Positions 26,846-35,501 of a DNA stretch of 64,000 nt are shown here, piece by piece. The stretch lies in assembly GCA_944325705.1 (NCBI GenBank), contig CALVBB010000003.1, positions 1-64,000 on the forward strand, read 5' to 3'. The notes below the pieces were generated by a model. That model saw nothing but the letters and a program-made list of their open reading frames with translations. It searched no databases and was not told the origin of the DNA. This DNA is from Candidatus Gastranaerophilales bacterium. GTDB taxonomy: Bacteria > Cyanobacteriota > Vampirovibrionia > Gastranaerophilales > Gastranaerophilaceae. Position 1 is the first letter of the stretch. Every line of letters starts with the position of its first letter. The position numbers and the translations under genes are program-made.

Positions 26846-26873
26846 TTGCGTAAATAAAAAAATCCGCTATAAT
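26846..26873 (+). promoter_or_regulatory. Promoter of the HU gene
   Basis: TTGCGT (26846-26851), 16-bp spacer, TATAAT (26868-26873). It lies 32 bp before the HU start, which has GAAGGAG in front of it. Confidence 0.7.
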
Positions 26874-26905
26874 AAGGCATGTACATAAAGAGAAGGAGTT
26901 TTATC

Positions 26906-27184
26906 ATGAACAAAGAAGAATTAGTACAAGAAGTTGCAAAAAAAGCTAATGTTACACAAAAAGAAGCTGCTGAAGTTATCAGCGCTTGGGTAGAAACAGT
27001 TCAAAAAACTGTTGCTAAGGGTAAAAAAGTAACTTTAGTTGGCTTTGGTACTTTTGAAGCACGTAAAAGAGCAGCTAGAACAGGCAGAAATCCGCAGACA
27101 GGTAAAGAAATTAAAATCCCTGCAAAAACAGTTCCAGCATTTTCTGCCGGCAAAAAATTCAAAACTGTTGTTAACGGCAAATAA
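26906..27184 (+). CDS. hup: HU-family DNA-binding protein
   Basis: A 92-residue histone-like protein that bends and compacts DNA as a dimer. It begins MNKEELVQEVAKKANVTQKE; the arm sequence GFGTFEARKRAARTGRNPQT (20 residues) holds the N-P that intercalates into DNA, and AFSAGKKFK is at the C-terminus. The ATG at 26906 is chosen because GAAGGAG lies just upstream; an ATG at 26879 adds nine residues not found in HU. It has its own promoter and terminator, so it is a single-gene unit. Confidence 0.95.
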   Translation: MNKEELVQEVAKKANVTQKEAAEVISAWVETVQKTVAKGKKVTLVGFGTFEARKRAARTGRNPQTGKEIKIPAKTVPAFSAGKKFKTVVNGK

Positions 27185-27210
27185 TTGAATTTTCATACTT
27201 GCAAGTTTGA

Positions 27211-27240
27211 AAGGACGTACTGAAAAGTACGTCCTTTTTT
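27211..27240 (+). terminator. Terminator of hup
   Basis: A 10-bp perfect stem (27211-27220 with 27227-27236), a 6-nt loop and a run of six T. Confidence 0.9.
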
Positions 27241-27250
27241 AGATCTATAA

Positions 27251-27844
27251 TTATTTTTCTTTTGCAGCTTTTCTTGCTTCAACTTCAAGAAGATTATTTT
27301 TATATATTTTTAATTTCGCCCTTCTGTTTTTTAGCATTTCCCTGTAACCTTTTTCTGCAACGACGTTAAGATCTTCTAAAATGCTTAAATTAGGATATTC
27401 TTTGTATGCTCTCACATATTCTTTTGCTTTTTCAAATTGAGGATGCCCTTCTTGTATTACTCCGCTTCGGACAACCGTATCTTTATAGAATTTTTTATTG
27501 AAAATAAAAACGCCGTCAAAATGAGGAAACCTTCTGATTAAGAATTTTCTAAAATTATTAATACCTGCATCAATATTGCCAGCCATACCTGTAATATATC
27601 TTGCCATAATTTGAAACTGATCCATGTGCTTGGTTTCATGTTTGATAAGTTTTCGAAGCAAAGGTCTGAATAACCTGCAATTATAAATTTTATTCACAGT
27701 TATCTCTGCAGTATAAGGGTTTGCATCACCGCCGAAAACATTTATCATAAGCCCGGAACGCAATTTAGGAGCCACAGGTAAATTTTGCTTTTTCACTGCC
27801 TGATTTAAAGTATTTAACAAAAATCTACATTGCTTTATATACAT
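27251..27844 (-). CDS. Unknown protein with a zincin-like HExxH motif
   Basis: 197 aa, basic, no clear signal peptide or membrane span. LIKHETKHMDQF contains H-E-x-x-H, the zinc-binding motif of many metallopeptidases, within a helix-like stretch; a third ligand is not obvious, though E and H residues follow (EGHPQFEKAKEY). The C-terminal 40 residues are strongly charged and helical. I recognise no family beyond this. It stands between hup and the SNF2 helicase gene. The motif alone could occur by chance, so protease function is tentative. Confidence 0.65.
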   Translation of the reverse strand: MYIKQCRFLLNTLNQAVKKQNLPVAPKLRSGLMINVFGGDANPYTAEITVNKIYNCRLFRPLLRKLIKHETKHMDQFQIMARYITGMAGNIDAGINNFRKFLIRRFPHFDGVFIFNKKFYKDTVVRSGVIQEGHPQFEKAKEYVRAYKEYPNLSILEDLNVVAEKGYREMLKNRRAKLKIYKNNLLEVEARKAAKEK

Positions 27845-27914
27845 ATCAAAACCTTCCTAAATTTTATAAGGAAGAAATTTTATAAATCTGCTCTAGTTTT
27901 AAGATATTGTTACA

Positions 27915-30900
27915 TTAATCTGCCGAGAAAATTTCCCTAATATCATCCATTGTGAGTGACTTAACAATATTTCTGTCAACGGAAATTACGCTGTCAACAA
28001 GGTTTCGCTTCACTGTTTTAAGCTTCTGAATTTTCTCTTCAACTGTATTTTTGGTGATAAGCCTGTAGACAAAAACTTTCTTAGTCTGCCCGATACGATA
28101 GGCTCTGTCTGTTGCCTGATCTTCAACCGCAGGGTTCCACCAAGGGTCGTAATGGATGACGTAATCTGCGCCTGTAAGGTTCAAACCGGTTCCGCCGGCC
28201 TTCAGACTTATCAGGAATATCGGGATATTACTGTTATTAAAATGTTCAACCGCAGCCTGACGGTCTTTTGTCTTGCCTGTCAGGTATTCATATTCAATTC
28301 CTTCGCGCTCAAGCCAGCCTTTTACTATATCAAGCATATTTACAAACTGGCTGAATAGCAGAACCCGGTGTCCTTCCGAAATAATCTCTTCCAGCATAAC
28401 TTTAAGTTTTTCAAATTTGCCGGAGGACATAATGTGTTTAACATTTTCTTTATCATAAAGTCTAGGGTGGCAGCAAATTTGACGTAATCTGAGCAGAGCC
28501 GAGAAGATAGATAATCTGCTCTTTTCAAGCCCGTTCTGCTCGATACTCTTGAATAATTCTTCTTTTGTACTGTCAAGAACCTGCAGGTAGAAATCTTTCT
28601 GTTCATCAGTAAGTTCGCAGTAAGCAATGTTTTCGACTTTATCCGGCAAATCTTTTGCAACATCGCGTTTCATACGGCGCAGGATAAACGGATAAATCTG
28701 GAGTTTAAGACGTTTTTCAACGGTTTTGTCCTGACGTTCCATAATAGGATTCACATAACGCGAATTAAATTCAGCCATAGTAAGCAAGAAACCCGGCATA
28801 AGAAAATCAAATACCGACCAGAGTTCTTCCAGTTTATTTTCAATCGGAGTGCCGGACAGTGCAAGCTTATGAGATGCTTGAAGCTGTTTTACGGCTTGTG
28901 CGGTCTGTGACATTGCATTTTTAATATTCTGTGATTCATCAAGAATAATGTAGCGGAAATTTATATCTTTGAAATGTTTAATGTCGCGTCTTATAAGTGC
29001 ATAACTTGTAATAACAACGTCATAATTAGGAATTTCCTTAAACAGAGCTTTTCGATCCGCACCTGAAAGTTTCAGGCAGGAAAGTTCCGGAGCAAATTTT
29101 TGGATTTCTGATTCCCAGTTAAACACAACGGTTGTCGGACAGATAACGAGTGTTGGAGCCGGCCCGTCAACTTCTTTTGCCTTTTGAAGAACAGTCAGAG
29201 CCTGCAAGGTTTTTCCGAGCCCCATATCATCAGCAAGGATTCCGTTAAGCCCATACTTATACATAAACCAGAGCCATCCGTAACCTTTAAGCTGATATTC
29301 TCTAAACTCTGCTGTTGCATTTTGAGGAAGTTCCAGCCCATCGTGAGTTGAAAATGTCGACATCTGTTCCCAGAACTCTTTAAAGCGGTCGCTTAAAACA
29401 AGCTCAACATCAAGGTTTTTAAGTTCATTAATCAATCCTGCGCGGTAAGTTTTTACGGTAAATTTATTCTCGTCATTTCTATACACATCAAATGAGTTAA
29501 ATGCGCGCATCATAGCGTAAATATTCTGCGCCGGAAATTCGACAAAGCCAAGACTTCTTATCCTGCTGTACTTTTCACCGCTCTGAATAGTGTCATAAAC
29601 ATCGTCAAAGTCAATAATCTCATCACCAACCTGTCCGTATAGCTGGATTTCAAAGCTGTCCTGAGAATCTTCGGAAAAATCAATTTTTGCACAAAGCCTG
29701 AAAGGTTCCTCCATTAGTTTGAAAAAGCTCATATCGTCTTTTTCCACAAACTTCCAGCCTTCACCCGCCTGTTTTATATAATAATTGTAAAAATCAATCG
29801 CATTTTCTTTTTCCAGAGCAAGGTTGTTTGTCTGCATAGGTACAAACTTGCATGCCAGAAGCATATTATAAGAATCAAGTTCGTGTTTAAAGTTCCTCTT
29901 AATCCAGTAGACAAAATCCTCTCCGGGCTTTTTAACCGTGATATAAGGCGCCTTATCGCTTGATTTTGAAAACGGAACCCTTACCCCGTCATATTCAAAT
30001 TCCAGAGAAGCTTTCAATGACTGGTCATAGTCAATCCCGAGCGTTACAATATTCAGCGGCGGACGTTCCTCAAGCATAAGCTTTGAAATACTTTCATCAA
30101 TATTCACGTCCATAACTTCCCTGAGTTTCGGGAGTTCTTCATAGATGAACTTTCCGCCGTCCGAGTCTTTCAAGTCAGTAAATGAGGACTTCAAAAGGTT
30201 CTGCGGAATAACCTGCATTGCAATATTTGTCGGGAAAATTATATTTTTATACCTTCCCCATTTGAGGTGACGCGAAAAATATCTCACTTCCTCAAGCGGA
30301 TAAACGTCATCCTTGTCAGGACGCTGCCACTCAAGTGAAAGAAGAATTGTACCGCCCTGCGACATATTTACGTTTAGAATTAATTTCCATTCCTTATCTG
30401 TAAATTTAAGCCTCTGTTTTGTTTTTTCATCCAGAACCTCATCCGCTTTTGAAAGCAGTGTAAACATCGGCCCGAATTTTGTTATCGGAATATCATACCA
30501 TCCGGCTTTTTTATCCTGACGCGAAATTGTAAGCAGCTGCTGAAAGATTGCAATCTCAACTTTCTGCGAATTATTTAACTCAAAATCAGGATTTTGTTTC
30601 TGAGCCTCAATTAAAGCCCGCAAAATATTTTCAATCTGTCTTACAACCTTGCCGGTTTCTCGGGACATTACAAGAATAGAAAAGAAATTAGCCTTCCGCT
30701 TCGGGTTAAAATGAAAAATATAACTTCCCTGCGGAGCGTCTTCCAGTGCAGTATTTTCATCAGGGAAATCAAATTCCATGCCGAATTTCGTTTCCAGCCA
30801 ATCTTCATAAGCATGTTCATCAATTGCCTTTAAGCCAACAGCCACAGCATGCTTGCACCATTCTTCTTTCAAAGGACAGTTGCAGCGGGCCTCAACCTTA

Positions 30901-31088
30901 TTCTTTTTAAATATTAAATCGGTATTGTAATGATCCTGAAAATTCCCTTTTACTTTCCCCATGTAAAAATTCTTTTCAGGATAAGTGTCGAACACCATAT
31001 CTTTTAAGTGGTATTCGTATCCTCTGCGCCAGCTTCCTGCTCCGGCTCTGTCTTTTATATACTTGTAATTAAATTCCTCAGTACCCAT
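27915..31088 (-). CDS. SNF2-family helicase with SWIM zinc finger
   Basis: 1057 aa. A SWIM motif lies near residue 70 (CNCPLKEEWCKHAVAVG: C-x-C...C-x-H). A long middle region of unclear fold leads to the SNF2 ATPase in the last ~500 residues: DDMGLGKTLQAL (Walker A), LDESQNIKNA (motif II), LSGTPIEN, LLFSQFVNML and DQATDRAYRIGQTKKVFVYR (20 residues). Such proteins translocate on duplex DNA and may remodel protein-DNA complexes or polymerase. It is a stand-alone gene with no restriction or defence genes nearby, so a housekeeping role is the simpler reading. Confidence 0.9.
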   Translation of the reverse strand: MGTEEFNYKYIKDRAGAGSWRRGYEYHLKDMVFDTYPEKNFYMGKVKGNFQDHYNTDLIFKKNKVEARCNCPLKEEWCKHAVAVGLKAIDEHAYEDWLETKFGMEFDFPDENTALEDAPQGSYIFHFNPKRKANFFSILVMSRETGKVVRQIENILRALIEAQKQNPDFELNNSQKVEIAIFQQLLTISRQDKKAGWYDIPITKFGPMFTLLSKADEVLDEKTKQRLKFTDKEWKLILNVNMSQGGTILLSLEWQRPDKDDVYPLEEVRYFSRHLKWGRYKNIIFPTNIAMQVIPQNLLKSSFTDLKDSDGGKFIYEELPKLREVMDVNIDESISKLMLEERPPLNIVTLGIDYDQSLKASLEFEYDGVRVPFSKSSDKAPYITVKKPGEDFVYWIKRNFKHELDSYNMLLACKFVPMQTNNLALEKENAIDFYNYYIKQAGEGWKFVEKDDMSFFKLMEEPFRLCAKIDFSEDSQDSFEIQLYGQVGDEIIDFDDVYDTIQSGEKYSRIRSLGFVEFPAQNIYAMMRAFNSFDVYRNDENKFTVKTYRAGLINELKNLDVELVLSDRFKEFWEQMSTFSTHDGLELPQNATAEFREYQLKGYGWLWFMYKYGLNGILADDMGLGKTLQALTVLQKAKEVDGPAPTLVICPTTVVFNWESEIQKFAPELSCLKLSGADRKALFKEIPNYDVVITSYALIRRDIKHFKDINFRYIILDESQNIKNAMSQTAQAVKQLQASHKLALSGTPIENKLEELWSVFDFLMPGFLLTMAEFNSRYVNPIMERQDKTVEKRLKLQIYPFILRRMKRDVAKDLPDKVENIAYCELTDEQKDFYLQVLDSTKEELFKSIEQNGLEKSRLSIFSALLRLRQICCHPRLYDKENVKHIMSSGKFEKLKVMLEEIISEGHRVLLFSQFVNMLDIVKGWLEREGIEYEYLTGKTKDRQAAVEHFNNSNIPIFLISLKAGGTGLNLTGADYVIHYDPWWNPAVEDQATDRAYRIGQTKKVFVYRLITKNTVEEKIQKLKTVKRNLVDSVISVDRNIVKSLTMDDIREIFSAD

Positions 31089-31199
31089 CTACGGGAGTAT
31101 CTCTTTCTTTAAGGGATCAATTAATTCCTGATATAGATTTTACTCTATAAACCCTTAACAACCAGTATTATTACATGAACAATAAAAAAAGGCAATAGC

Positions 31200-31664
31200 T
31201 TAAATTAATCCTGTCAAATATGAATGATAGAAAAATGCAAATGCACAGCCGAAAATTGCACCCATAATAACTTCAAAAGGAGTATGCCCGAGAAGTTCTT
31301 TCAGTTTTCCACCTATAGCCTGAACATCGTGCTTGTAAAAATCATCCATCATACGGTTAAGACAGGCTGCTGTTTTTCCCGCAGCACGCCTCACACCTGC
31401 CGCATCATACATAGTAATCAGAGCAAACCCGACCGCCACTGCAAATATAACAGAATCAAATCCTTCAATTATACCAACCGATGTGGAAAGCCCCATTACT
31501 CCGGCAGAATGCGAACTCGGCATTCCTCCTGTAGTTGTAAATATTTTAAAGTTTACTTTTTTGGTTTTTATCGTAAAAATAAAGAATTTAATTATCTGCG
31601 CGAGAAATGCGCTTAAAATTCCGGCTGATAAGGCTTCATAGCCATTATTTACATAAGTTATCAT
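31200..31664 (-). CDS. Divergent PAP2-family membrane protein
   Basis: 154 aa with four predicted membrane segments (about 12-32, 55-75, 72-90 and 130-150). The segment TTTGGMPSSHSAGVMGL is the phosphatase-like signature of the divergent PAP2 (DUF212) family, followed by YDAAGVRRAAGKTAA and HTPFEVIMGAIFG. It overlaps the ispA stop by 4 bp. Linkage to isoprenoid synthesis suggests a phosphatase for isoprenyl diphosphates or another lipid phosphate, but this is not shown. Confidence 0.85.
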   Translation of the reverse strand: MITYVNNGYEALSAGILSAFLAQIIKFFIFTIKTKKVNFKIFTTTGGMPSSHSAGVMGLSTSVGIIEGFDSVIFAVAVGFALITMYDAAGVRRAAGKTAACLNRMMDDFYKHDVQAIGGKLKELLGHTPFEVIMGAIFGCAFAFFYHSYLTGLI

Positions 31665-32665
31665 TTATTTACTCTCTTTTCAATTCCCGAAACTATCTCT
31701 TCAAAGACTTCCGATTTTACGGCAAGCCAGTTTATCATATCATAACAATCTTTCAAAAGGCAAGCCAGTTTACATTTTGCCTCATCAAGTCCGTACAGAC
31801 TGACATAAGTAAGTTTGCCGGCAGCTTTGTCTTTACCTAAGGTCTTACCCATTTCTTCAAATGTAGAAATTTCATCAAGAATATCGTCAGCAATCTGAAA
31901 CGCAACCCCCAGTTTCTGTCCGAAATCTGTTATCATAGACAGTTGTTCCTCTGTTGCTCCTGCAATAATTGCACCTGTCCTGAGAGCAAGCTTAAATAAG
32001 TCTGCTGTTTTATGGGTATGGATAAAATCTAATGTAGTTGAAGGGTTGAAGGGTTGAAGGGTTGAAGATTGCCCCTCACCCTGAGGGAGGGTAGAAATCT
32101 CAGATTTCAGGTCAGGGTTATTCTCCATTTCAATATCACCTGCCATGTCGGATACAGTACCGCCTGATTTCTTAACAGACTTCTCGCTTTCAATATCAAC
32201 AACCTGACCTGCAATTACGCCGTATGCGCCTGCAGCCTGAAAATATTCCGCAAAAACTTTAACAAGGGTTTCAGGCGGAAGGCTTGAGTGATTAAGAATT
32301 GTCTGCGGAGCAAATGTCAGAAGCGCATCTCCTGCAAGAACAGCATTTGCTTCCCCGAAAACTTTATGATTAGTCGGTTTTCCGCGTCTAAAGTCATCGT
32401 TATCCATACACGGCAGGTCATCGTGGATTAAAGTCTGCGCATGAAGCATTTCAACAGCGCAGGCTGCCGGAATTGCCTCCTCAAAATTTCCGCCGAAAAT
32501 TCTGCAGCTTTCAAGGCACATCACAGGACGCAGCCTTTTACCCGGAAGCGTCACCGTGTATTTCATGGCCTTAAAAATATCCTCGGGATACCCGACAGGC
32601 ATAAATTCATCCAGTTTTTTGTCGATAATCTCAATGTAATCATTCATTTTCATTGTCATTTTCAT
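31661..32665 (-). CDS. ispA: Polyprenyl (farnesyl/geranylgeranyl) diphosphate synthase
   Basis: Condenses isopentenyl diphosphate units for quinones and lipid carriers. 334 aa, longer than the usual ~300. The two Asp-rich motifs are HDDLPCMDNDDFRRGKPT (82-98) and DDILD (260-264), the first carrying the C-x-x-x spacing typical of bacterial short-chain synthases. Residues ~161-213 form an extra segment (includes STLPQGEGQSSTLQPFN) coded by repeat DNA, placed between GQVVDIE and the HTHKT region. The start ATG follows AAGGA and overlaps rsgA by 26 bp. Confidence 0.9.
   Translation of the reverse strand: MKMTMKMNDYIEIIDKKLDEFMPVGYPEDIFKAMKYTVTLPGKRLRPVMCLESCRIFGGNFEEAIPAACAVEMLHAQTLIHDDLPCMDNDDFRRGKPTNHKVFGEANAVLAGDALLTFAPQTILNHSSLPPETLVKVFAEYFQAAGAYGVIAGQVVDIESEKSVKKSGGTVSDMAGDIEMENNPDLKSEISTLPQGEGQSSTLQPFNPSTTLDFIHTHKTADLFKLALRTGAIIAGATEEQLSMITDFGQKLGVAFQIADDILDEISTFEEMGKTLGKDKAAGKLTYVSLYGLDEAKCKLACLLKDCYDMINWLAVKSEVFEEIVSGIEKRVNK
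32036..32115. repeat. GTTGAAGG tandem plus C/G-rich repeat inside ispA
   Basis: About four tandem 8-bp units gttgaagg (32037-32068) are followed by gcccctcaccctgagggagg, a relative of the elements at 11889, 12553 and 61381. Both lie in frame within ispA. Confidence 0.75.
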
Positions 32666-33644
32666 ATTCCTTATAAATCTTTTGTTTTAAAGTATTTCGT
32701 GCACTCCGGCGTTTTTTTTCGCTTATCTTAGCAAAGGTTTTGTTATGAACAAGCTTTTTTGTGTATTCTTCTTTTTGACCTTCATATTTAATTTTTTCTT
32801 TAAACTCACGTGCTTCTTCTACAAAAGCAAGGTAGCTTTCATACCTCGACGGATCTATTTTATCAAGGTTTGCAAGAACATTGCAGCCATCCTCTTTAAT
32901 GTGGAGGCAGTCTGAATATTTACAACCAGCCCTGAATTGTGCAATCTCATCAAACAGCAAATCCACGTCGGCAGGAAGAATAAAATCAAACTTTACGTTG
33001 CTAAACCCCGGTGTATCGACTATCTTTGAATTATCATTAATTTTTATAATTTCACAGTGACGAGTAGTGTGAGTTCCACGCTGAAGCTTTTCGCTCACGG
33101 CTTTTGTTTTTAAATTCAACTGCGGATTTATTGCATTAACAAGGCTTGACTTTCCGGCCCCTGAATTTCCGCAAAGTACGCTGATTTTACCTTCCAGAAG
33201 CTGTTCAAATGCTTTTATACCTTTATGTTCCTTTGCCGACGTAAAAACTATTTCAAATCCTAGTTTTTTATAAATATCTGTAATTTTATTTTTTAAGGAT
33301 TTTTCCCAATTTAAATCTTCTTTATTGAAACATAATACGGCCGGAATATTGTAATACTTTGCAAGTGAAACATACCTGTTTAACTGGTGCAAATCTAAAT
33401 CAGGTTCCTTTAGTGCAGATACAATAATTATCCTGTCAACATTTGCGACAGCCGGACGTTTAATAAAATTTTTCCTTGGAAGAATTTTTGTAATATGTCC
33501 GTTTTCAAATTCCACAAAATCCCCTGCGAGAATTTTCTCGCGCTGTTTTTTCAACACCTCGCGAACCTTGCATTCAAAAGTCCCGTTTCCGGTATCTACA
33601 TAATAAAAATCGGAGTGGATTTTAAAAACTTGCCCTTCTGTCAT
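32640..33644 (-). CDS. rsgA: Ribosome small-subunit GTPase A
   Basis: Checks the 30S decoding centre in late assembly and releases RbfA. 334 aa: an N-terminal OB-fold, a circularly permuted GTPase with FNKED (G4), TSAKEH (G5), LCGNSGAGKSSLVNAI (G1), TTRHCEI (G2) and DTPGFSN (G3), then the zinc-binding C-terminus CKYSDCLHIKEDGC. Upstream is TTATGCTACAAT only 9 bp before the ATG with no ribosome binding site, so the message may be leaderless or nearly so. It heads an operon with ispA and the PAP2-like gene. Confidence 0.95.
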   Translation of the reverse strand: MTEGQVFKIHSDFYYVDTGNGTFECKVREVLKKQREKILAGDFVEFENGHITKILPRKNFIKRPAVANVDRIIIVSALKEPDLDLHQLNRYVSLAKYYNIPAVLCFNKEDLNWEKSLKNKITDIYKKLGFEIVFTSAKEHKGIKAFEQLLEGKISVLCGNSGAGKSSLVNAINPQLNLKTKAVSEKLQRGTHTTRHCEIIKINDNSKIVDTPGFSNVKFDFILPADVDLLFDEIAQFRAGCKYSDCLHIKEDGCNVLANLDKIDPSRYESYLAFVEEAREFKEKIKYEGQKEEYTKKLVHNKTFAKISEKKRRSARNTLKQKIYKEYENDNENE

Positions 33645-33671
33645 AACAGAATTATTGTAGCATAAAAAGAA

Positions 33672-34376
33672 TTACTCCACACCTTCCTCGTAGTATTCAT
33701 AGGTCAGAGTGTCATCAAACAAAAATGTGTAATATTGCATAGTAACTTTCTGTGCTCTAATATCTACATCGAAAACATCAGCCCCCAGCTGATTCGGTCT
33801 TTTTTCACCATTCACATCAATTTTAATAGACCCGCATCTGGTTTCATTTGTACGTATCTTTACGGGATTTCCGTCATCATCTTTAACTACATATCCTTTG
33901 TCATCTGTTTTGTTATATTCATGAACCCAGCCGCAGTCACCGCTATGTGCATAGGCGTGTACAAACAATACACTGCCGTCATTCAGAACCATACTTGCAT
34001 ATTTGCTGAAATCCTTATAAACCGTTTTCCCGTTTGAATATGTCTTTTTAGAAGATTTCACTTTCCAATCCCAGCAACCACCTTTATTCTCTTTGCAAAT
34101 TTTAACGGGTTTAAACTCTTTTGCCAGTATATCTATAATCTCATCATTACTTCTGCTGTTATTAAACAAATCTCCGTATGAATCAAAATTGTTATCAACT
34201 TTAGTTTTCATCATTGCATTTGAAATAATAGAATACGAACGTTTTGCCTGATTTAAAAGAACTCTGTCCTGATATTTTGCAACAAGTGTCGGCAGCGTCA
34301 TTGCCGCGACTATTCCTATTACTCCAAGGGTTATTAAAACCTCTGCCAGTGTAAATGCACTGTTTTTATACCTCAT
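33672..34376 (-). CDS. Prepilin-like protein, copy G
   Basis: 234 aa from the ATG at 34376, which has GGAGG 7 bp upstream; an ATG at 34397 lies before that site and is unlikely. MRYKNSA precedes the motif [19 protein letters not shown], then YSIISNAMMKTK. The globular part has cysteine pairs (KICKENKGGCWDWK), LNDGSVLFVHA and IDVNGEKRPNQLGADVFDV. That last segment is shared with prepilins A, H and the pilin-like F. It is divergent from a small HTH gene across a 84-bp AT-rich gap with a palindrome. Confidence 0.9.
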   Translation of the reverse strand: MRYKNSAFTLAEVLITLGVIGIVAAMTLPTLVAKYQDRVLLNQAKRSYSIISNAMMKTKVDNNFDSYGDLFNNSRSNDEIIDILAKEFKPVKICKENKGGCWDWKVKSSKKTYSNGKTVYKDFSKYASMVLNDGSVLFVHAYAHSGDCGWVHEYNKTDDKGYVVKDDDGNPVKIRTNETRCGSIKIDVNGEKRPNQLGADVFDVDIRAQKVTMQYYTFLFDDTLTYEYYEEGVE

Positions 34377-34409
34377 ATAAGCCTCCGTTTTTAACATTAT
34401 ATTTAATAA

Positions 34410-34438
34410 TTCAATATAATATTGAAATATTCAATATT
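34410..34438. promoter_or_regulatory. Palindrome between prepilin G and its HTH gene
   Basis: TTCAATAT-A-ATATTGAA (34410-34426) is perfect, and a further TTCAATATT follows at 34430-34438. The TTCAAT core also occurs in the B pair, whose HTH protein is homologous. Confidence 0.5.
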
Positions 34439-34460
34439 ATACTACACAGTTTTATTATGA

Positions 34461-34712
34461 ATGTCAATACTTTATACTTTGGATATGGATATTACGAACT
34501 GGAATAACGATGAAATAATGCGGCTGGTAATGGCTAAAGGACATATTACGCAGAAGATTTTGCTGAAAAATTTGAAAGATAAAACAGGTCTGGACATCCC
34601 GCAGAGCACTTTTTCATGCAAAATCCGCAGAAACGCACTGAAGCTTGCAGAATTTCAAAATATCTGCGAACTTCTCGGTTATTCCATCAGCATTGAACCG
34701 CTAAGTAAATAA
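34461..34712 (+). CDS. Small HTH-like regulator next to prepilin G
   Basis: 83 aa (75 aa if the ATG at 34485 is used; neither start has a strong ribosome binding site). ITQKILLKNLKDKTGLDIPQ then STFSCKIRRNALKLAEFQNI and LGYSISIEPL. It aligns end to end with the HTH-like protein beside prepilin B: both have an L-x3-L-K/R helix, a P-x-S/Q turn, an S-x-K-I/L-R recognition-like stretch and an L-G-Y end. The gene is divergent from prepilin G. The role as its regulator is inferred from position. Confidence 0.7.
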   Translation: MSILYTLDMDITNWNNDEIMRLVMAKGHITQKILLKNLKDKTGLDIPQSTFSCKIRRNALKLAEFQNICELLGYSISIEPLSK

Positions 34713-34723
34713 ATCAGTGACAT

Positions 34724-34914
34724 TTGTTCAAGCCAGCAGTAAAAGAAATATTGACCTCAACGTAATGAACAGCCGCTGTTCTGCGAAACAATTACAAAAG
34801 CAAGTGCTGTCTGAGCGTAAGCGAGTTCACTTGCTTCGGGTTGAGCGGATTACACGCGGCTAGTGAATGAAGTTACAGGTCAATATTTCTTTTACTGCTG
34901 GCTTGACTGAACAA
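34724..34914. repeat. Long inverted repeat, possible MITE or structured RNA
   Basis: A 30-bp perfect inverted repeat (34728-34757 with 34877-34906), extended outward by tttgt/acaaa, encloses about 120 bp. Inside sits a second perfect 9-bp stem AAGCAAGTG/CACTTGCTT (34798-34806 with 34828-34836). There is no coding frame. It fills the gap between the HTH gene and the next membrane-protein gene and could fold as a long hairpin on either strand. Confidence 0.8.
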
Positions 34915-34925
34915 ACTATAACAAT

Positions 34926-35501
34926 CTATTTCATAAACGCAGGGAGTTGATTTTTAGCCATTTGCATTTTCATATACTGTTCTTTAAGTTTTTGTTTTTC
35001 ACCATCATCTGCGTTTTTGGCTTTGTCATTCATCTGTGTCAAAAGATTTTTCTCTATAGTATTGCCTTTTATGTAAATATCCATATCCCTGCCTTTAGTG
35101 AAGGCATTAACTTTCCCCTCATACATAATTTTTGGAGTTTTGAAAAGGGTATACAAGAATGCGCAGCCGCCCACAAAAATTCCCGCCAACCCCAGGGTAG
35201 ATAAAACTGTCATCCATTCCCGCTTATGCTTTGAGGCATTTTTATAATTTTTATTAGCAATTTTGCGCCCCCGTTTTTCAAGATGTTCCACCATAAACTC
35301 ACTGTCAAAAATTTCAGCCAGCATTTTTACACCAAAGCCTAGCCCTGCTAAAAATGCAGCTTTTGCAAGCTTTAGACGCTCGCCGGTTTTTGAAACAGGA
35401 TTTTTATCAGCAGGATTTGAGGTGTCAGAAACTTTACGTGCAGGCTGAGCCGGTGGTGCCGCACTAAAATTTGTCTTATTCAGAGATAGAACTTTCAGCA
35501 T
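34926..35501 (-). CDS. Unknown small membrane protein, paralogue 1
   Basis: 191 aa, not recognised. The N-terminus (MLKVLSLNKTNFSAAPPAQP) is proline/alanine-rich and looks disordered. A weak hydrophobic stretch lies at about 48-62 and a clear membrane helix at about 97-116 (STLGLAGIFVGGCAFLYTLF). The tail KVNAFTKGRDMDIYIKG...NLLTQMNDKAK matches the tail of the upstream neighbour (KVKSFVREKEMDVFSRD...NILTEVDKEVK). The two genes abut with no gap, so they are one operon of paralogues. Function is unknown. Confidence 0.75.
   Translation of the reverse strand: MLKVLSLNKTNFSAAPPAQPARKVSDTSNPADKNPVSKTGERLKLAKAAFLAGLGFGVKMLAEIFDSEFMVEHLEKRGRKIANKNYKNASKHKREWMTVLSTLGLAGIFVGGCAFLYTLFKTPKIMYEGKVNAFTKGRDMDIYIKGNTIEKNLLTQMNDKAKNADDGEKQKLKEQYMKMQMAKNQLPAFMK

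Noticed and set aside
27915-31088. SNF2 helicase as part of a defence island
   Set aside because: No nuclease, methylase or other defence gene lies near it; housekeeping neighbours only.
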